64,000 nucleotides of DNA from Granulosicoccaceae sp. 1_MG-2023. Lineage in GTDB: Bacteria; Pseudomonadota; Gammaproteobacteria; Granulosicoccales; Granulosicoccaceae. Each line of letters starts with the position of its first letter. Position 1 is the stretch's first letter. The stretch spans positions 1 through 64,000 of the forward strand of contig JAUOPI010000003.1 in assembly GCA_030546905.1 (NCBI GenBank), given 5' to 3'. Below the pieces are notes generated by a model. The model did not search any database, was not told the DNA's origin, and saw only the letters and a list, made by a program, of their open reading frames with translations. Position numbers and translations under genes: made by a program. This document shows, one piece after another, positions 7,022 to 15,824 of this stretch.

Positions 7022-9220
7022 TCAGGCGGGTGCACCGGCCAGAACCTGCTCGAGCCGGTTGCCGGCCGCGCCGCGCTCGAGTATCTGCATGGCCTTTTCC
7101 GCGATCACACTACCGGCCTCTGCCGGCGGTAAGCCGCTGGGATAAATATTCGAAATCACCGAATACTCATACGCGATAGCTGGATTACCGCTGACAGCGG
7201 CGGCAGCCTGTTGTTCCTCACCGCGCTCTAAGCGGTAGGCCAGATAGGCCGAAAGACTACGCGAGGCCAGCGCATCGCCGCCGGGTCTTTCGCCGATCAG
7301 CATAATCACCAGACGCGGTCTCAGCAGCTCGCCGACCGATTCCGCAAGTTTGACCCTGCCGCAAGGCGCCAACAGGGTACGCCCGCGTGTGTAACCGCGG
7401 CTGTCCAGACCGTCCTGCAGCACCGGCAGCAGTTCATGCAGATTGTGGTGCACGGCCTCGGCGCTCAATCCGTCAGACACCACAATCTGCACATCGCGGT
7501 GCTCCGCCGCCAGCGCCGCGGCAGCGTCGGCGGACAGACGCGCACCGAGCTCCGGATCGGCCAGATGCTCTGCCTTGCTGCGCGCCGCGGTGTCGGCCCG
7601 GCGCAGATCAAGACCGGCAAATTCGCCGGCCCGCAGATCGGTATAGATCGCTTCGCGGGCAATCGCCTGATTGATCCGCGCCAGACGCGTGACCGCGTTC
7701 GCCGGACGCGGCCCGGCATTGTCCGCGCCATAGTGCGCAGGCACAGCCTCCTGCAAGCGTTTTGCGGCCAGTGCCGAAGGCGCGAAGATATCCGGGTTAC
7801 CCCAGTTCGGTCTTCTCTGCACCCCGCCGTCCTCATCGCGGACAAAAATACCGCGGCTGACAGCCCAGTCTTCATACTCCGGTGCCGTGCGCAAACCGTG
7901 TACTTCGCGCAGAGTCTGATCGTCATGTCCGCTGGTGTCGAAATAGGCCAGCATACGGTCAATACCGAGGTACACATCCATAAAGAAATTGGCCCCGGCG
8001 GCAGTCAACAGGCCGGTCGCCATCTGTTGTCCCTCGATAGTGACTTCCGAATGCAGGGTAAAACACGGCGCCATGCCCATCGCCAGTCCCATAAACTTGC
8101 CCATAAAATGATCCTGCAGATTGGCCAGGGTCATCTCTGTATTGTTCAGATGGGTCTCGGGACCGATAAAACCGGTGACATTGTTGACCATAAACGGCCG
8201 GTAGCGCCGCGCCAGCCCGTAGCACAAGGCCTCGCAGCAGGTCATATCCAGATTGTTATGCTTAGCGTAGCTGTATTCACTGCCCTGACCGGTTTCGAAA
8301 TACATCAGGTTCGCCCCCTCGCCGGCCAGCGGGCCGTCGCGGTGAATCACCTCATAAGCTTCATCGAGCAGCGCAACGGTGACATCGAACTCACCGGTCA
8401 GGGTCGCTTCGGTGCCGGCCAGACTCTGGAACAGAATTTCCACCGGCGCCCCGCGCTGCAGGCAGGCCAGCTGGGTTTTGATATGCGCGAGCACGCAGAT
8501 CTGCGTCGGCGCACCGGTTTCGCGGCGCACCTGATCGATATGATGCAGGGCACGGCTGATTGACTCCACCGTATCGATCGCCGGATTGAGGCCGATCAGG
8601 GCATCACCGCTGCCCATCGACAAGCCGGTATGAATCAAGCGTGTCATGGCGTCCGGATCGTCGGTGGGGTGATTGGGCTGCAGGCGCGAGGAAAGCGTTC
8701 CGGGTAAACCAAGCCTGGTACGGGCCCGTGTATCCGCGCCCTGCTTGAGGCGTTTTGCAAGCAGGATCAACTCATGCACATCGAGCAGCTTCGTCAGCGC
8801 CGCGACCATCACGCCGGTCATGGCACTGCCGATTTCACGCAGGCGCGCAGCGGGACTTCGCAGACACAGGTCTTTGAGTTCGCCCAGACTCAACGCGGCA
8901 ATCCCGGCAAAGACACTCAGATCGATGTCGTAATTAACCCGCATGACGCTGTCGATCCGGCCTTGCCCGTCACAGGGTGGATGATCGTAGAGATGCTGCA
9001 GCGTGAGGCCGGACAGCACGCTCCGCGCCGCCTCACGTTCGACTTCGCCGCTGGCCGATAAGCCGGCCCCGCGGTCGCCGGCCTTGGAAAAATCCGCTGC
9101 GCCGAGCAGATGATTCAGATCACGGAAGCTGAACTGCCGGTCCAGCAAACGCACCGTGTACGGACCGCTGCGTTTAAACTCAGGTACGGGGATCGAATCC
9201 GGGTCTTTCAACTTATACAT
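7022..9220 (-). CDS. Fused EutB-EutC adenosylcobalamin-dependent ammonia-lyase-like protein
   Basis: The 732-residue protein joins an EutB domain (about 1-480) to an EutC domain (about 510-732), normally two polypeptides. Classical enzymes use adenosylcobalamin to split ethanolamine into acetaldehyde and ammonia. EutB landmarks are kept: SRLQPN (Arg179, Gln181), LIGLNPA (Asn212), MYFETGQGS (Glu309), FIGPE and LQDHFMGK. The following motif, MGCDxCYTNHA in classical EutB, is MGMAPCFTLHS here, so the position of E. coli Asp362 is Ala384. The EutC half has VSDGLSA and the cobalamin-binding LIGERPG but lacks the usual N-terminal ARIxxGRxG motif, and has VISNIYPSGL where classical EutC has CISN. 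It is the last gene of the N-methylglutamate operon, 31 bases after eutA. Family membership is clear; substrate identity is open. No microcompartment or aldehyde dehydrogenase gene is present. Confidence 0.85.
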   Translation of the reverse strand: MYKLKDPDSIPVPEFKRSGPYTVRLLDRQFSFRDLNHLLGAADFSKAGDRGAGLSASGEVEREAARSVLSGLTLQHLYDHPPCDGQGRIDSVMRVNYDIDLSVFAGIAALSLGELKDLCLRSPAARLREIGSAMTGVMVAALTKLLDVHELILLAKRLKQGADTRARTRLGLPGTLSSRLQPNHPTDDPDAMTRLIHTGLSMGSGDALIGLNPAIDTVESISRALHHIDQVRRETGAPTQICVLAHIKTQLACLQRGAPVEILFQSLAGTEATLTGEFDVTVALLDEAYEVIHRDGPLAGEGANLMYFETGQGSEYSYAKHNNLDMTCCEALCYGLARRYRPFMVNNVTGFIGPETHLNNTEMTLANLQDHFMGKFMGLAMGMAPCFTLHSEVTIEGQQMATGLLTAAGANFFMDVYLGIDRMLAYFDTSGHDDQTLREVHGLRTAPEYEDWAVSRGIFVRDEDGGVQRRPNWGNPDIFAPSALAAKRLQEAVPAHYGADNAGPRPANAVTRLARINQAIAREAIYTDLRAGEFAGLDLRRADTAARSKAEHLADPELGARLSADAAAALAAEHRDVQIVVSDGLSAEAVHHNLHELLPVLQDGLDSRGYTRGRTLLAPCGRVKLAESVGELLRPRLVIMLIGERPGGDALASRSLSAYLAYRLERGEEQQAAAAVSGNPAIAYEYSVISNIYPSGLPPAEAGSVIAEKAMQILERGAAGNRLEQVLAGAPA

Positions 9221-9251
9221 CAGGACACCTGCCTCCGGTTAAACCGGATAT

Positions 9252-10679
9252 TTAAAGACCAAAATACGACACCGGCACCATGCCCCGGTGGCTGCGGCCG
9301 ATATGAACGAAACGCGCCTCGCGCGCCGCGACCTCATCGATCACCACCAAAGCACGGTGAGAACGCCCCCAGTCGGTGACGTAGTTACCGAACACCTTGC
9401 CGGCATTCTGCCGTAACAACAATACCAGCGGCTGTTGTGCTGCCAATTCCCGGCCTTTCAGCGCCTCAGCCAATGCCGCGGCCGCGCAACGTATCTGCGC
9501 CAACCCGGGCATCGCCTGACCGCAGCCGAAATCGTACTGAAAACACACCCCGCTTTGACAGCTGTCAGCCAGTGCCAGCACCTGCCTGAGGGCCTGCGGT
9601 GTCTGGCCGGCGCGCAGTGTGCCCAGCACCGGTAAATTGCGCAAAGGCAGGCACGAGGGCTGTGGCAAAAACAACGAGGCACCGGACACCTCACTGCTAT
9701 TTAATGCAAGTCCGCAAACGGTTGCGCGGCCCCGCTGCGGCGGACAGTGGCTGTGCAGATCCCGTGACAGGACCGGCGAACGGGCAATCGCCTGTGCCAG
9801 CGCGACGCCCAGATCGCCGTAGCAACTGGTCTCCGGCCAATCACCGGTGGCCGAATGTGCATACAGCAACTCCCCCACACCGCCGGAAAAGGTAATCCGC
9901 CGTGGACCTTGCCGGCTTAACTGCAGCGGCAAAGTCCCGAGCCAGCGCCAGGCCGGCGGCAGCCCGGCGTCACTGACCAGCGCTTCAAGAGCCCGGACAT
10001 AAACCGCGGTCACCTGTGCCACCGCGTCATGGCTGAGCGTGTCGCCGCAGCGCGCGGGCAAACCCAGTTGCAGCAACAGGCGCTTTCCCTGTGGCGACAG
10101 CCCGCTGAGACGATAACTGCCGGGCACAAAACGCAAGTGCCGCGCGCCGATGTCGTAGCAGCCGCTGGACAGCACCTGCCCATCGCGCCCGAGAGCCGGA
10201 TTGGTGGTGCCACCGCCTATATCCAGATTGAGCACATCGCAGTCAGGCTCAAGCCGGCTCAGTGCCGCGCTGCCACCCATAAACGCCAACCACGACTCCA
10301 AGGCCGGTTCGCCGGCATTGGCCAGCAACTGCTCACCGAGCCGCTCACTGATCAGCGCGGCGATCGCCTGCGCATTACTTTGCTGTGCGGCCAGACCGGT
10401 GACCAGCGCACCGCCGGCAAATACCTGAGACGCATCGATACCGGCTTCAGCAAGCCAGCCATCGAGCAGCGCGCCCAGCGCCGCCGCGTCAATGCCGTGC
10501 TCGCTGAACGGGGTAAACACCGGCGCCGGGCGGTACACCACGTCCTGCACATTACAGCGCAAGACTGTCCCCTGATTACCCCGCTCGGGACGGGCGTAAG
10601 AAATCAACACCGAGCTTGTTGTGGAGCCGAAATCCAGCCCCAGCAACAAGACCCGCCCGTGGCACTGCGTATCGCTCAA
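9252..10679 (-). CDS. eutA: EutA-like ammonia-lyase reactivating factor
   Basis: The 475-residue protein is an ASKHA-fold ATPase of EutA type. The phosphate-1 motif is LLGLDFGSTTSSV (residues about 13-25) and a second Gly-rich nucleotide motif is NLDIGGGTTNPA (about 172-183), followed later by ITFSGGVGELLY. EutA releases damaged cobalamin from ammonia-lyase so that fresh adenosylcobalamin can bind. The gene directly precedes the fused lyase and overlaps the end of mgdD by 4 bases, so it is translationally tied to the N-methylglutamate dehydrogenase genes. That coupling is the best evidence that the lyase belongs functionally to methylated-amine metabolism. Length and motifs are typical of EutA. 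Confidence 0.88.
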   Translation of the reverse strand: MSDTQCHGRVLLLGLDFGSTTSSVLISYARPERGNQGTVLRCNVQDVVYRPAPVFTPFSEHGIDAAALGALLDGWLAEAGIDASQVFAGGALVTGLAAQQSNAQAIAALISERLGEQLLANAGEPALESWLAFMGGSAALSRLEPDCDVLNLDIGGGTTNPALGRDGQVLSSGCYDIGARHLRFVPGSYRLSGLSPQGKRLLLQLGLPARCGDTLSHDAVAQVTAVYVRALEALVSDAGLPPAWRWLGTLPLQLSRQGPRRITFSGGVGELLYAHSATGDWPETSCYGDLGVALAQAIARSPVLSRDLHSHCPPQRGRATVCGLALNSSEVSGASLFLPQPSCLPLRNLPVLGTLRAGQTPQALRQVLALADSCQSGVCFQYDFGCGQAMPGLAQIRCAAAALAEALKGRELAAQQPLVLLLRQNAGKVFGNYVTDWGRSHRALVVIDEVAAREARFVHIGRSHRGMVPVSYFGL

Positions 10680-11335
10680 GCGCTGGCGTCTGGCGGCGCG
10701 CCGGAGCCGATGGCCGCGTCATCAAACTCAGCCATGGCATCAAGCAGCGCGCCCCACAGATAGTCGGCATAGGCGCTGTCGCACAGCAGGCTGAAGACAT
10801 CCTCACCCTCAAGCTGATGATGCAGCACGATAGCACTGACCAACGCCACCGAGGTCTGCGCCAGCGCCCCCGGGGCAAACGCCGCCGGGCGCATATCCAC
10901 GCCACAAACCTTGGCCATCACCTCTGCCCGGGCGGGACCGCTGAGAACAAGCCAGGCATGGCTGTCCTGACAGGGCAGCGTGTACACGCGCCGCCCTGCC
11001 TGCACCGCCGGCAAGTCGCTTGGCGCGGCCGGATCGGTGTCCAGTACCCAGTGCTCGGTTTGGCTCAGCCGCGCGATCAGCGTCGCCCCGCTTTGGACCA
11101 GCTGATTAGGCTGCGCCGGCAAGGCATAGCCCGCCTCTTGCAACAAGGCCTGCGTGTCGGCACCGCGCAGACCGCCGCGCGGCAAGGCACTCAGGTCACG
11201 CAAACGGCATTGCGCACCGCCGGCGCCGCCCGTAACCAGCGGCGCAAGCGTGTCGCCGACCGGCGTGGCGGGCTGATCTTGCCAACGGCGGTAGACCGGA
11301 CTGCGGCCCGGAAAATCACTGGCCTGATATGTCAT
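10676..11335 (-). CDS. mgdD: N-methylglutamate dehydrogenase gamma subunit (SoxG-like)
   Basis: The 219-residue protein is homologous to the gamma subunit of heterotetrameric sarcosine oxidase and related to a GcvT-like folate-binding fold. Visible are the DFPGRSP start, a central WVLDTDP strand and the distal LEGEDVFSLLCDSAYADYLW region that closes the fold. In the complex this subunit packs against the alpha subunit and has no redox centre. It overlaps mgdC by 4 bases and eutA by 4 bases. The dehydrogenase call rather than sarcosine oxidase rests on the adjacent N-methylglutamate synthase genes. Confidence 0.85.
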   Translation of the reverse strand: MTYQASDFPGRSPVYRRWQDQPATPVGDTLAPLVTGGAGGAQCRLRDLSALPRGGLRGADTQALLQEAGYALPAQPNQLVQSGATLIARLSQTEHWVLDTDPAAPSDLPAVQAGRRVYTLPCQDSHAWLVLSGPARAEVMAKVCGVDMRPAAFAPGALAQTSVALVSAIVLHHQLEGEDVFSLLCDSAYADYLWGALLDAMAEFDDAAIGSGAPPDASA

Positions 11336-14223
11336 GCTTGTATTTCCTGTCGACTAAGTGCCTTATCGTAAAAAGGCAGTTTAACCACGGTGGCGGTGAG
11401 CGGTTCGCCCCCTGCACTTTTGATCACGATCTGCGAGCCGGGCTTTTTATGCGCTGATGATGCCCAAGCCAGGCCGATGACCTTATCCAGCGTCGGCGAA
11501 TAGGCGCAGGACGTGATCTTGCCGCTGACCTCCGCGCCTTCCAGCACCAACAGCCCTTCGGCCGGTGTTTCGCTACCCGCCGGCAGTTCAAAGGCCACCA
11601 AATGCCGCTGCGTTTGCTCACGCTTCATAATTGCCACCGAACGCTGGCCGACAAAAAACGGCTTTTTGCGGTCCACCGCCCAGTTCAGATTAAGCTCGCC
11701 CGGATGACTCATACCATCGGTATCCTGACCGACGATCAGGTGGCCTTTCTCCAGACGCAGAAGACGTTGCGTATCCACACCGAAAGGTTTGATACCGAAC
11801 GCCCGGCCGGCCTTGATCAAAGCATCCCAAAGCGCCTCACCGTAGCGCGCCGGCACGTGTATCTCGTAACCGAGCTCACCGACAAAACCGACCCGCATCA
11901 AGCGTGCACTGATACCGGCGACCTGCCCTTCGCGGTAGGCCAGATAAGGAAAGCCGGCAGCGCTGATATCAACATCAGTACCGGCCGCTGCAAGCACCTT
12001 ATGCGACAAAGGCCCGGCCAGATTCACCGCAGCAAAAGCGCCGGTGACATTGAGAATATCCACATCCAGACGCCATTGCGCATTCCACTGCGTCATAGCG
12101 CGATAGACCCGCGTGACGCCGCTGGTGGTGGCAGTGATGTAAAAATGCGTCTCGCCCAGACGACAGGCGACACCGTCGTCAATCACCACGCCATGCTCAT
12201 TGGTCATAATGGCGTAACGGGTGCTGCCGATTTCCATATTGTCAAAAGAGGCGGTGTAGAGCCGGTTCAGCAGCTCAGCCGCATCCGGGCCGCGCAGTTC
12301 GATTTTGCCCAGCGTGCCCACATCAATCAGACCGACCGCATTCCGCACATGCATGGCTTCGGACTCAATACAATGCCTGGCCTGATCCGGCTGACCATAG
12401 TAGGCCGGTCGCTGCCAGTCGCCGACCGGCACCATATGCGCGCCGGCTTCCAGATGCCGGTGATGCATAGGCGTTTGCCGGTAAGGATGCAATACCCGGC
12501 CTGCATTATGCGCGACCTTCTCCGGCGCAAACGGCGGCCGCGCTGTGGTCACGCCGGTTTCGCTGATCGTGCGGCCGGTGGCTTTGGCAACCAGACGTGC
12601 CGTCGGCAAAGCCGAATGACGGCCCTGCGATGGGCCCATGCCAACGGTCGAGAAGCGCTTGACCAACTGGATATCGCGGTAGCCCATACGCGTGGCATTG
12701 ACGATATCGCGCAGTTGCAGGTCCTCGTCAAAATCAACGAATTCCTTGCCTTTGGGATGGGCGAACATGGGCCAGTCATAATTGGGTCTGAGCGCACAAC
12801 TGACCGATTCAGGCACGTCCACGTCATAGCCCAGTGCGGCCAGCGCGGCCGCAGCGGCACGTTCACCGTCCTTAACCACGGCCTCTGCGGTAAAGATGTT
12901 GTTTACCGAACCGGCCAGATGCACGCCCGCAGCCTGACCGCTCAGGCGGAATCCGGCCACTTCGTCCTGATAACTGAGTTTGGCACCGGCCTGACAGGGC
13001 AACTGCCACGCCGGCATATAGCCGGAGGACATACACAGCAGATCGCAGTCGATGGTCTCAGCCGTGTTGCCGACCTCGCCCGGTGCGGTAATCGGCCGTA
13101 TCTCGGCCTGGCTTATGCGCCCCTGACTGCCGCTGCCCCGGGCGCTGTAGACCGTATGCCCGGGGATATAGCGGATCGCCCGTTCACTCAGCGCCTGCAA
13201 CAAGGCCGGATCATCGGGGCTGGCACGCATATCCACCACCGCGCTGACCTGAACGCCCGCGTCAGCCAGTGTCAGCGCGCTACGGCAGGACTGATCATTA
13301 CCGGCCAGCACCAGTGCTTTGTTGCCGGGCGTAATACCGTACAAGGCCAGCATACGCTCGGCCGCACTGCACAATACAATGCCGGGCAGGTCGTTGTTAT
13401 GGAAAACCACATGCTGCTCAAGTGCGCCACTGGCCAGTACGGTCTGTTTGGCCCGCACCTTATACAGGCGCGTGCCCTGAATCACCGGCAGATAGTGGTC
13501 CGCGAACCAGGCATTACAGGTCGCGTCCGTCAGCGTACGGATCCGCGGGTGCGCCTCGACACGGCGCAGATCAGCCAGCATCGCGGCCGCGGCCCCGCCC
13601 TGCACATCGTAGCGATGCCAGGCCAGCGAACCACCGATATACGGGTCCTGTTCGATCAGCAATACACTGGCGCCGGCATCGGCGGCGCGCAAAGCGGCGG
13701 CCAGGCCCGCCGGTCCGGCACCGACCACGGCAATATCGCAAAACAGATACTGCTTGTCGTGATAACCGGCCTCGCGTTGCGTATCCAGTACGCCAAGTCC
13801 GGCCTTTTTACGGATTACTTTTTCCCAGCGATCCCAGATGCCACGCGGCTTGTAAAAAGCCCGGTAGTAAAACCCCACCGGCATAAAGCGGCCGAAAAAA
13901 CCCAGCCGGCTGTCGCCGTCCTTTGCCAGCGAACCCACGTAATTCTGACCACTGGCCGAGAGTCCTTCACTCAGCGGCGTACGATCAGCCAGCACATTGG
14001 GCTCGGGACCGAGCTGCACCAAGGTATTGGCATCCTGCCCGGACAGGCTCAGCGGCCCGCGCGGGCGGTGGTATTTGAATGATCGCGACTGCAGCCACTG
14101 ACCGTTGGCCAACAGGGCCGAGGCCAGTGTGTCGCCGGGCAGGCCGCTGAAGCGCTGCCCTTCAAAGGTGAATTGCACAGGCGCATCACCTGTTATCAGT
14201 AAACCCTGACGTTGCTTGCTCAC
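11332..14223 (-). CDS. mgdC: N-methylglutamate dehydrogenase alpha subunit (SoxA-like)
   Basis: The 963-residue subunit has the standard three-part layout of the heterotetrameric sarcosine oxidase alpha chain. An N-terminal ferredoxin-like domain (about 10-100, FSGLPGDTLASALLANG) is followed by a dinucleotide-binding domain with AVVGAGPAGLAAALRAADAG near 167-186. A C-terminal aminomethyltransferase-like domain (about 600-960) with GELNLNWAVDRKKPFFVG binds tetrahydrofolate. The complex oxidises N-methylglutamate to glutamate and transfers the C1 unit to tetrahydrofolate or releases formaldehyde. The gene overlaps mgdB and mgdD by 4 bases each, which suggests tightly balanced translation. Length is normal for the family. 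Confidence 0.9.
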   Translation of the reverse strand: MSKQRQGLLITGDAPVQFTFEGQRFSGLPGDTLASALLANGQWLQSRSFKYHRPRGPLSLSGQDANTLVQLGPEPNVLADRTPLSEGLSASGQNYVGSLAKDGDSRLGFFGRFMPVGFYYRAFYKPRGIWDRWEKVIRKKAGLGVLDTQREAGYHDKQYLFCDIAVVGAGPAGLAAALRAADAGASVLLIEQDPYIGGSLAWHRYDVQGGAAAAMLADLRRVEAHPRIRTLTDATCNAWFADHYLPVIQGTRLYKVRAKQTVLASGALEQHVVFHNNDLPGIVLCSAAERMLALYGITPGNKALVLAGNDQSCRSALTLADAGVQVSAVVDMRASPDDPALLQALSERAIRYIPGHTVYSARGSGSQGRISQAEIRPITAPGEVGNTAETIDCDLLCMSSGYMPAWQLPCQAGAKLSYQDEVAGFRLSGQAAGVHLAGSVNNIFTAEAVVKDGERAAAAALAALGYDVDVPESVSCALRPNYDWPMFAHPKGKEFVDFDEDLQLRDIVNATRMGYRDIQLVKRFSTVGMGPSQGRHSALPTARLVAKATGRTISETGVTTARPPFAPEKVAHNAGRVLHPYRQTPMHHRHLEAGAHMVPVGDWQRPAYYGQPDQARHCIESEAMHVRNAVGLIDVGTLGKIELRGPDAAELLNRLYTASFDNMEIGSTRYAIMTNEHGVVIDDGVACRLGETHFYITATTSGVTRVYRAMTQWNAQWRLDVDILNVTGAFAAVNLAGPLSHKVLAAAGTDVDISAAGFPYLAYREGQVAGISARLMRVGFVGELGYEIHVPARYGEALWDALIKAGRAFGIKPFGVDTQRLLRLEKGHLIVGQDTDGMSHPGELNLNWAVDRKKPFFVGQRSVAIMKREQTQRHLVAFELPAGSETPAEGLLVLEGAEVSGKITSCAYSPTLDKVIGLAWASSAHKKPGSQIVIKSAGGEPLTATVVKLPFYDKALSRQEIQA

Positions 14224-14519
14224 GCCTTCGACTCCTCTTGCGCAGCGAAATCGACCCGTGTTGTATAAATCTCTGACGGATCATAAGTGCGGATCACCTC
14301 ATCGGTGCTACGGTTGCGTTCGGCAATAAACCAATAGCCCGAGGGCACGTGCAGCCACCACTCGGCAATAACACCGGCGTGATTGGGCGGATAGAACACA
14401 TACTCGGCCCATTCACGGTCGGAACAGGTCTGCGGGTCCGGCATTTCACGCACCTCGCCACCGAAAGCAAACTCGGCCACATTACGCGGGCCGTTAAGCG
14501 GACAACAAAGCATCTTCAT
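14220..14519 (-). CDS. mgdB: N-methylglutamate dehydrogenase delta subunit (SoxD-like)
   Basis: The 99-residue protein matches the delta subunit family by its CPLNGPRN start, the AEFAFGGEVREMP segment, the TCSDREWAEYVFY segment and EWWLHVPSGYWFIAERN. In sarcosine oxidase the delta subunit holds zinc through a CxxC pair near the start and a His/Cys pair near residue 60. Here the second Cys of the first pair is Asn (CPLN) and the later Cys is also lost (HVPSGY), so the zinc site is probably absent. That difference fits N-methylglutamate dehydrogenase better than sarcosine oxidase. It sits between mgdA (11-base gap) and mgdC (4-base overlap). Confidence 0.85.
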   Translation of the reverse strand: MKMLCCPLNGPRNVAEFAFGGEVREMPDPQTCSDREWAEYVFYPPNHAGVIAEWWLHVPSGYWFIAERNRSTDEVIRTYDPSEIYTTRVDFAAQEESKA

Positions 14520-14530
14520 GCGAATTCTCC

Positions 14531-15778
14531 TCAGTGACTGGCCGCCGTTGCGCCCATCTCGTTAATCTGCGCAAAACGCTCGAAACGCTCCAAGGAGAAC
14601 GGCTTGATCAGATCCGGTACAGTGCCGCCGCCGGCCACCAGTTCGGCCATGGTTTTGCCGCAGATCGGTGTCGATTTAAAGCCCCAGGTTCCCCAGCCGG
14701 CATCGAGGTAATAACCCTGCACCGGACTCAGACCCATAATCGGGCTGTAGTCAGAGGTGATATCCGTGATCCCGGCCCACTGACGCAACATGCGCAGCTG
14801 CGACATAAACGGAAACAATGCCACTGCATTACTGAGCAGGCTTTCTTTCAACGGCAGTGTCGAACGCGTGTTGTAGAGCGGATAAGGATCAGATCCCGAA
14901 CCGAGGACAATCTCACCACGACCGGTTTGCTGCACATAACAATGCAAGGCCGGCGAACTGACCAGCGGATCGATAAACGGCTTGACCGGCTGGGTGACCA
15001 TGGCCTGCAGCGGATAAACCGTAATCGGCAGACGGAAGCCGGCTTTTTCGGCCATCAGTGCGCTGTGTCCGGCCACGGCCTGTACAACACAGCCACAACG
15101 GACTTTGCCGCGATTGGTCTGTACACCGGTGACTTTGCCGTTTTCCACATCAACACCGGTGACCTCGGTCAGCTGATGCAGTTCCACACCGCGCTGGGTT
15201 GCACCCTTGGCAAAACCCCAGGCTACCGCATCGTGCCGTGCCGTGGCGCCGTCTATATGCCAGAGCCCGGCCAGCACCGGCATATGTGCCGGATTCATAT
15301 TCAGGCATGGCACCAGCTTGCGGATCTCGTCCGGGCCGATCAGCGCCGACTTACCACCGTAGTGAGTATTGATCTCGGCGCGCTGACGGAATGCACTGAC
15401 CGCCGATTCGGTGTGCGCCAGGGTCAGCTGCCCGCGACGCGAGTACATAATATTGAAATCAAACTCATTGGAGAGCCCCTGAAAAAGCTCCACCGATGCA
15501 CCGTAAAACCGCACCCCTTCCGGGGTCAGATAGTTGGAACGGATGACTGCGGTGTTGCGGGCGGTGTTACCGCCGCCGAGATACCCCTTTTCGAGAATCG
15601 CCACATTGGTGATGCCATGGTACTTGGCGAGGTAATAGGCGGTTGCGACACCGTGGCCGCCACCACCGATAATCACCACGTCATAGCTATCACGCAGTTT
15701 GTGCGCCGACGGGATGTCGGCGTCTTCTTCAAAAGGGTAATCCTTTCGCAGCCCGTATTTGAGCAATGAAAATGGCAT
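14531..15778 (-). CDS. mgdA: N-methylglutamate dehydrogenase beta subunit (SoxB-like)
   Basis: The 415-residue flavoprotein has the GR2-type FAD motif VVIIGGGGHGVATAYYLAKY (about 36-55), the GNTARNTAVIRSNYL segment, and GATARHDAV, whose His corresponds to the residue that carries covalent FMN in sarcosine oxidase beta. The C-terminal GWGTWGFKSTPICGKTMAE is the conserved flavin loop. This subunit holds the amine-oxidising site of the complex. The start at MPFSLLKYG was chosen over an ATG 8 codons upstream because GGGGA lies just before it and family members begin at this point. It follows purU and precedes mgdB in the order soxB-soxD-soxA-soxG. Confidence 0.9.
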   Translation of the reverse strand: MPFSLLKYGLRKDYPFEEDADIPSAHKLRDSYDVVIIGGGGHGVATAYYLAKYHGITNVAILEKGYLGGGNTARNTAVIRSNYLTPEGVRFYGASVELFQGLSNEFDFNIMYSRRGQLTLAHTESAVSAFRQRAEINTHYGGKSALIGPDEIRKLVPCLNMNPAHMPVLAGLWHIDGATARHDAVAWGFAKGATQRGVELHQLTEVTGVDVENGKVTGVQTNRGKVRCGCVVQAVAGHSALMAEKAGFRLPITVYPLQAMVTQPVKPFIDPLVSSPALHCYVQQTGRGEIVLGSGSDPYPLYNTRSTLPLKESLLSNAVALFPFMSQLRMLRQWAGITDITSDYSPIMGLSPVQGYYLDAGWGTWGFKSTPICGKTMAELVAGGGTVPDLIKPFSLERFERFAQINEMGATAASH

Positions 15779-15824
15779 AAGTCCCCGGCCTCTGGCCTGC
15801 ACTGACGCGCTTGTCAGCGCTGGA

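Noticed and set aside
7022-10679. Ethanolamine-utilisation microcompartment locus
   Set aside because: No shell protein, permease, EutE/EutG or EutR homologue is in the window.
11602-14082. 826-codon open frame antisense to mgdC
   Set aside because: It lies in the shadow of a clearly conserved gene; its translation is rich in Arg, His and Gln and matches no family.
10676-15778. Heterotetrameric sarcosine oxidase
   Set aside because: Subunits are homologous, but gmaS and mgsABC are in the same operon and the delta subunit lacks zinc ligands, so N-methylglutamate dehydrogenase fits better.
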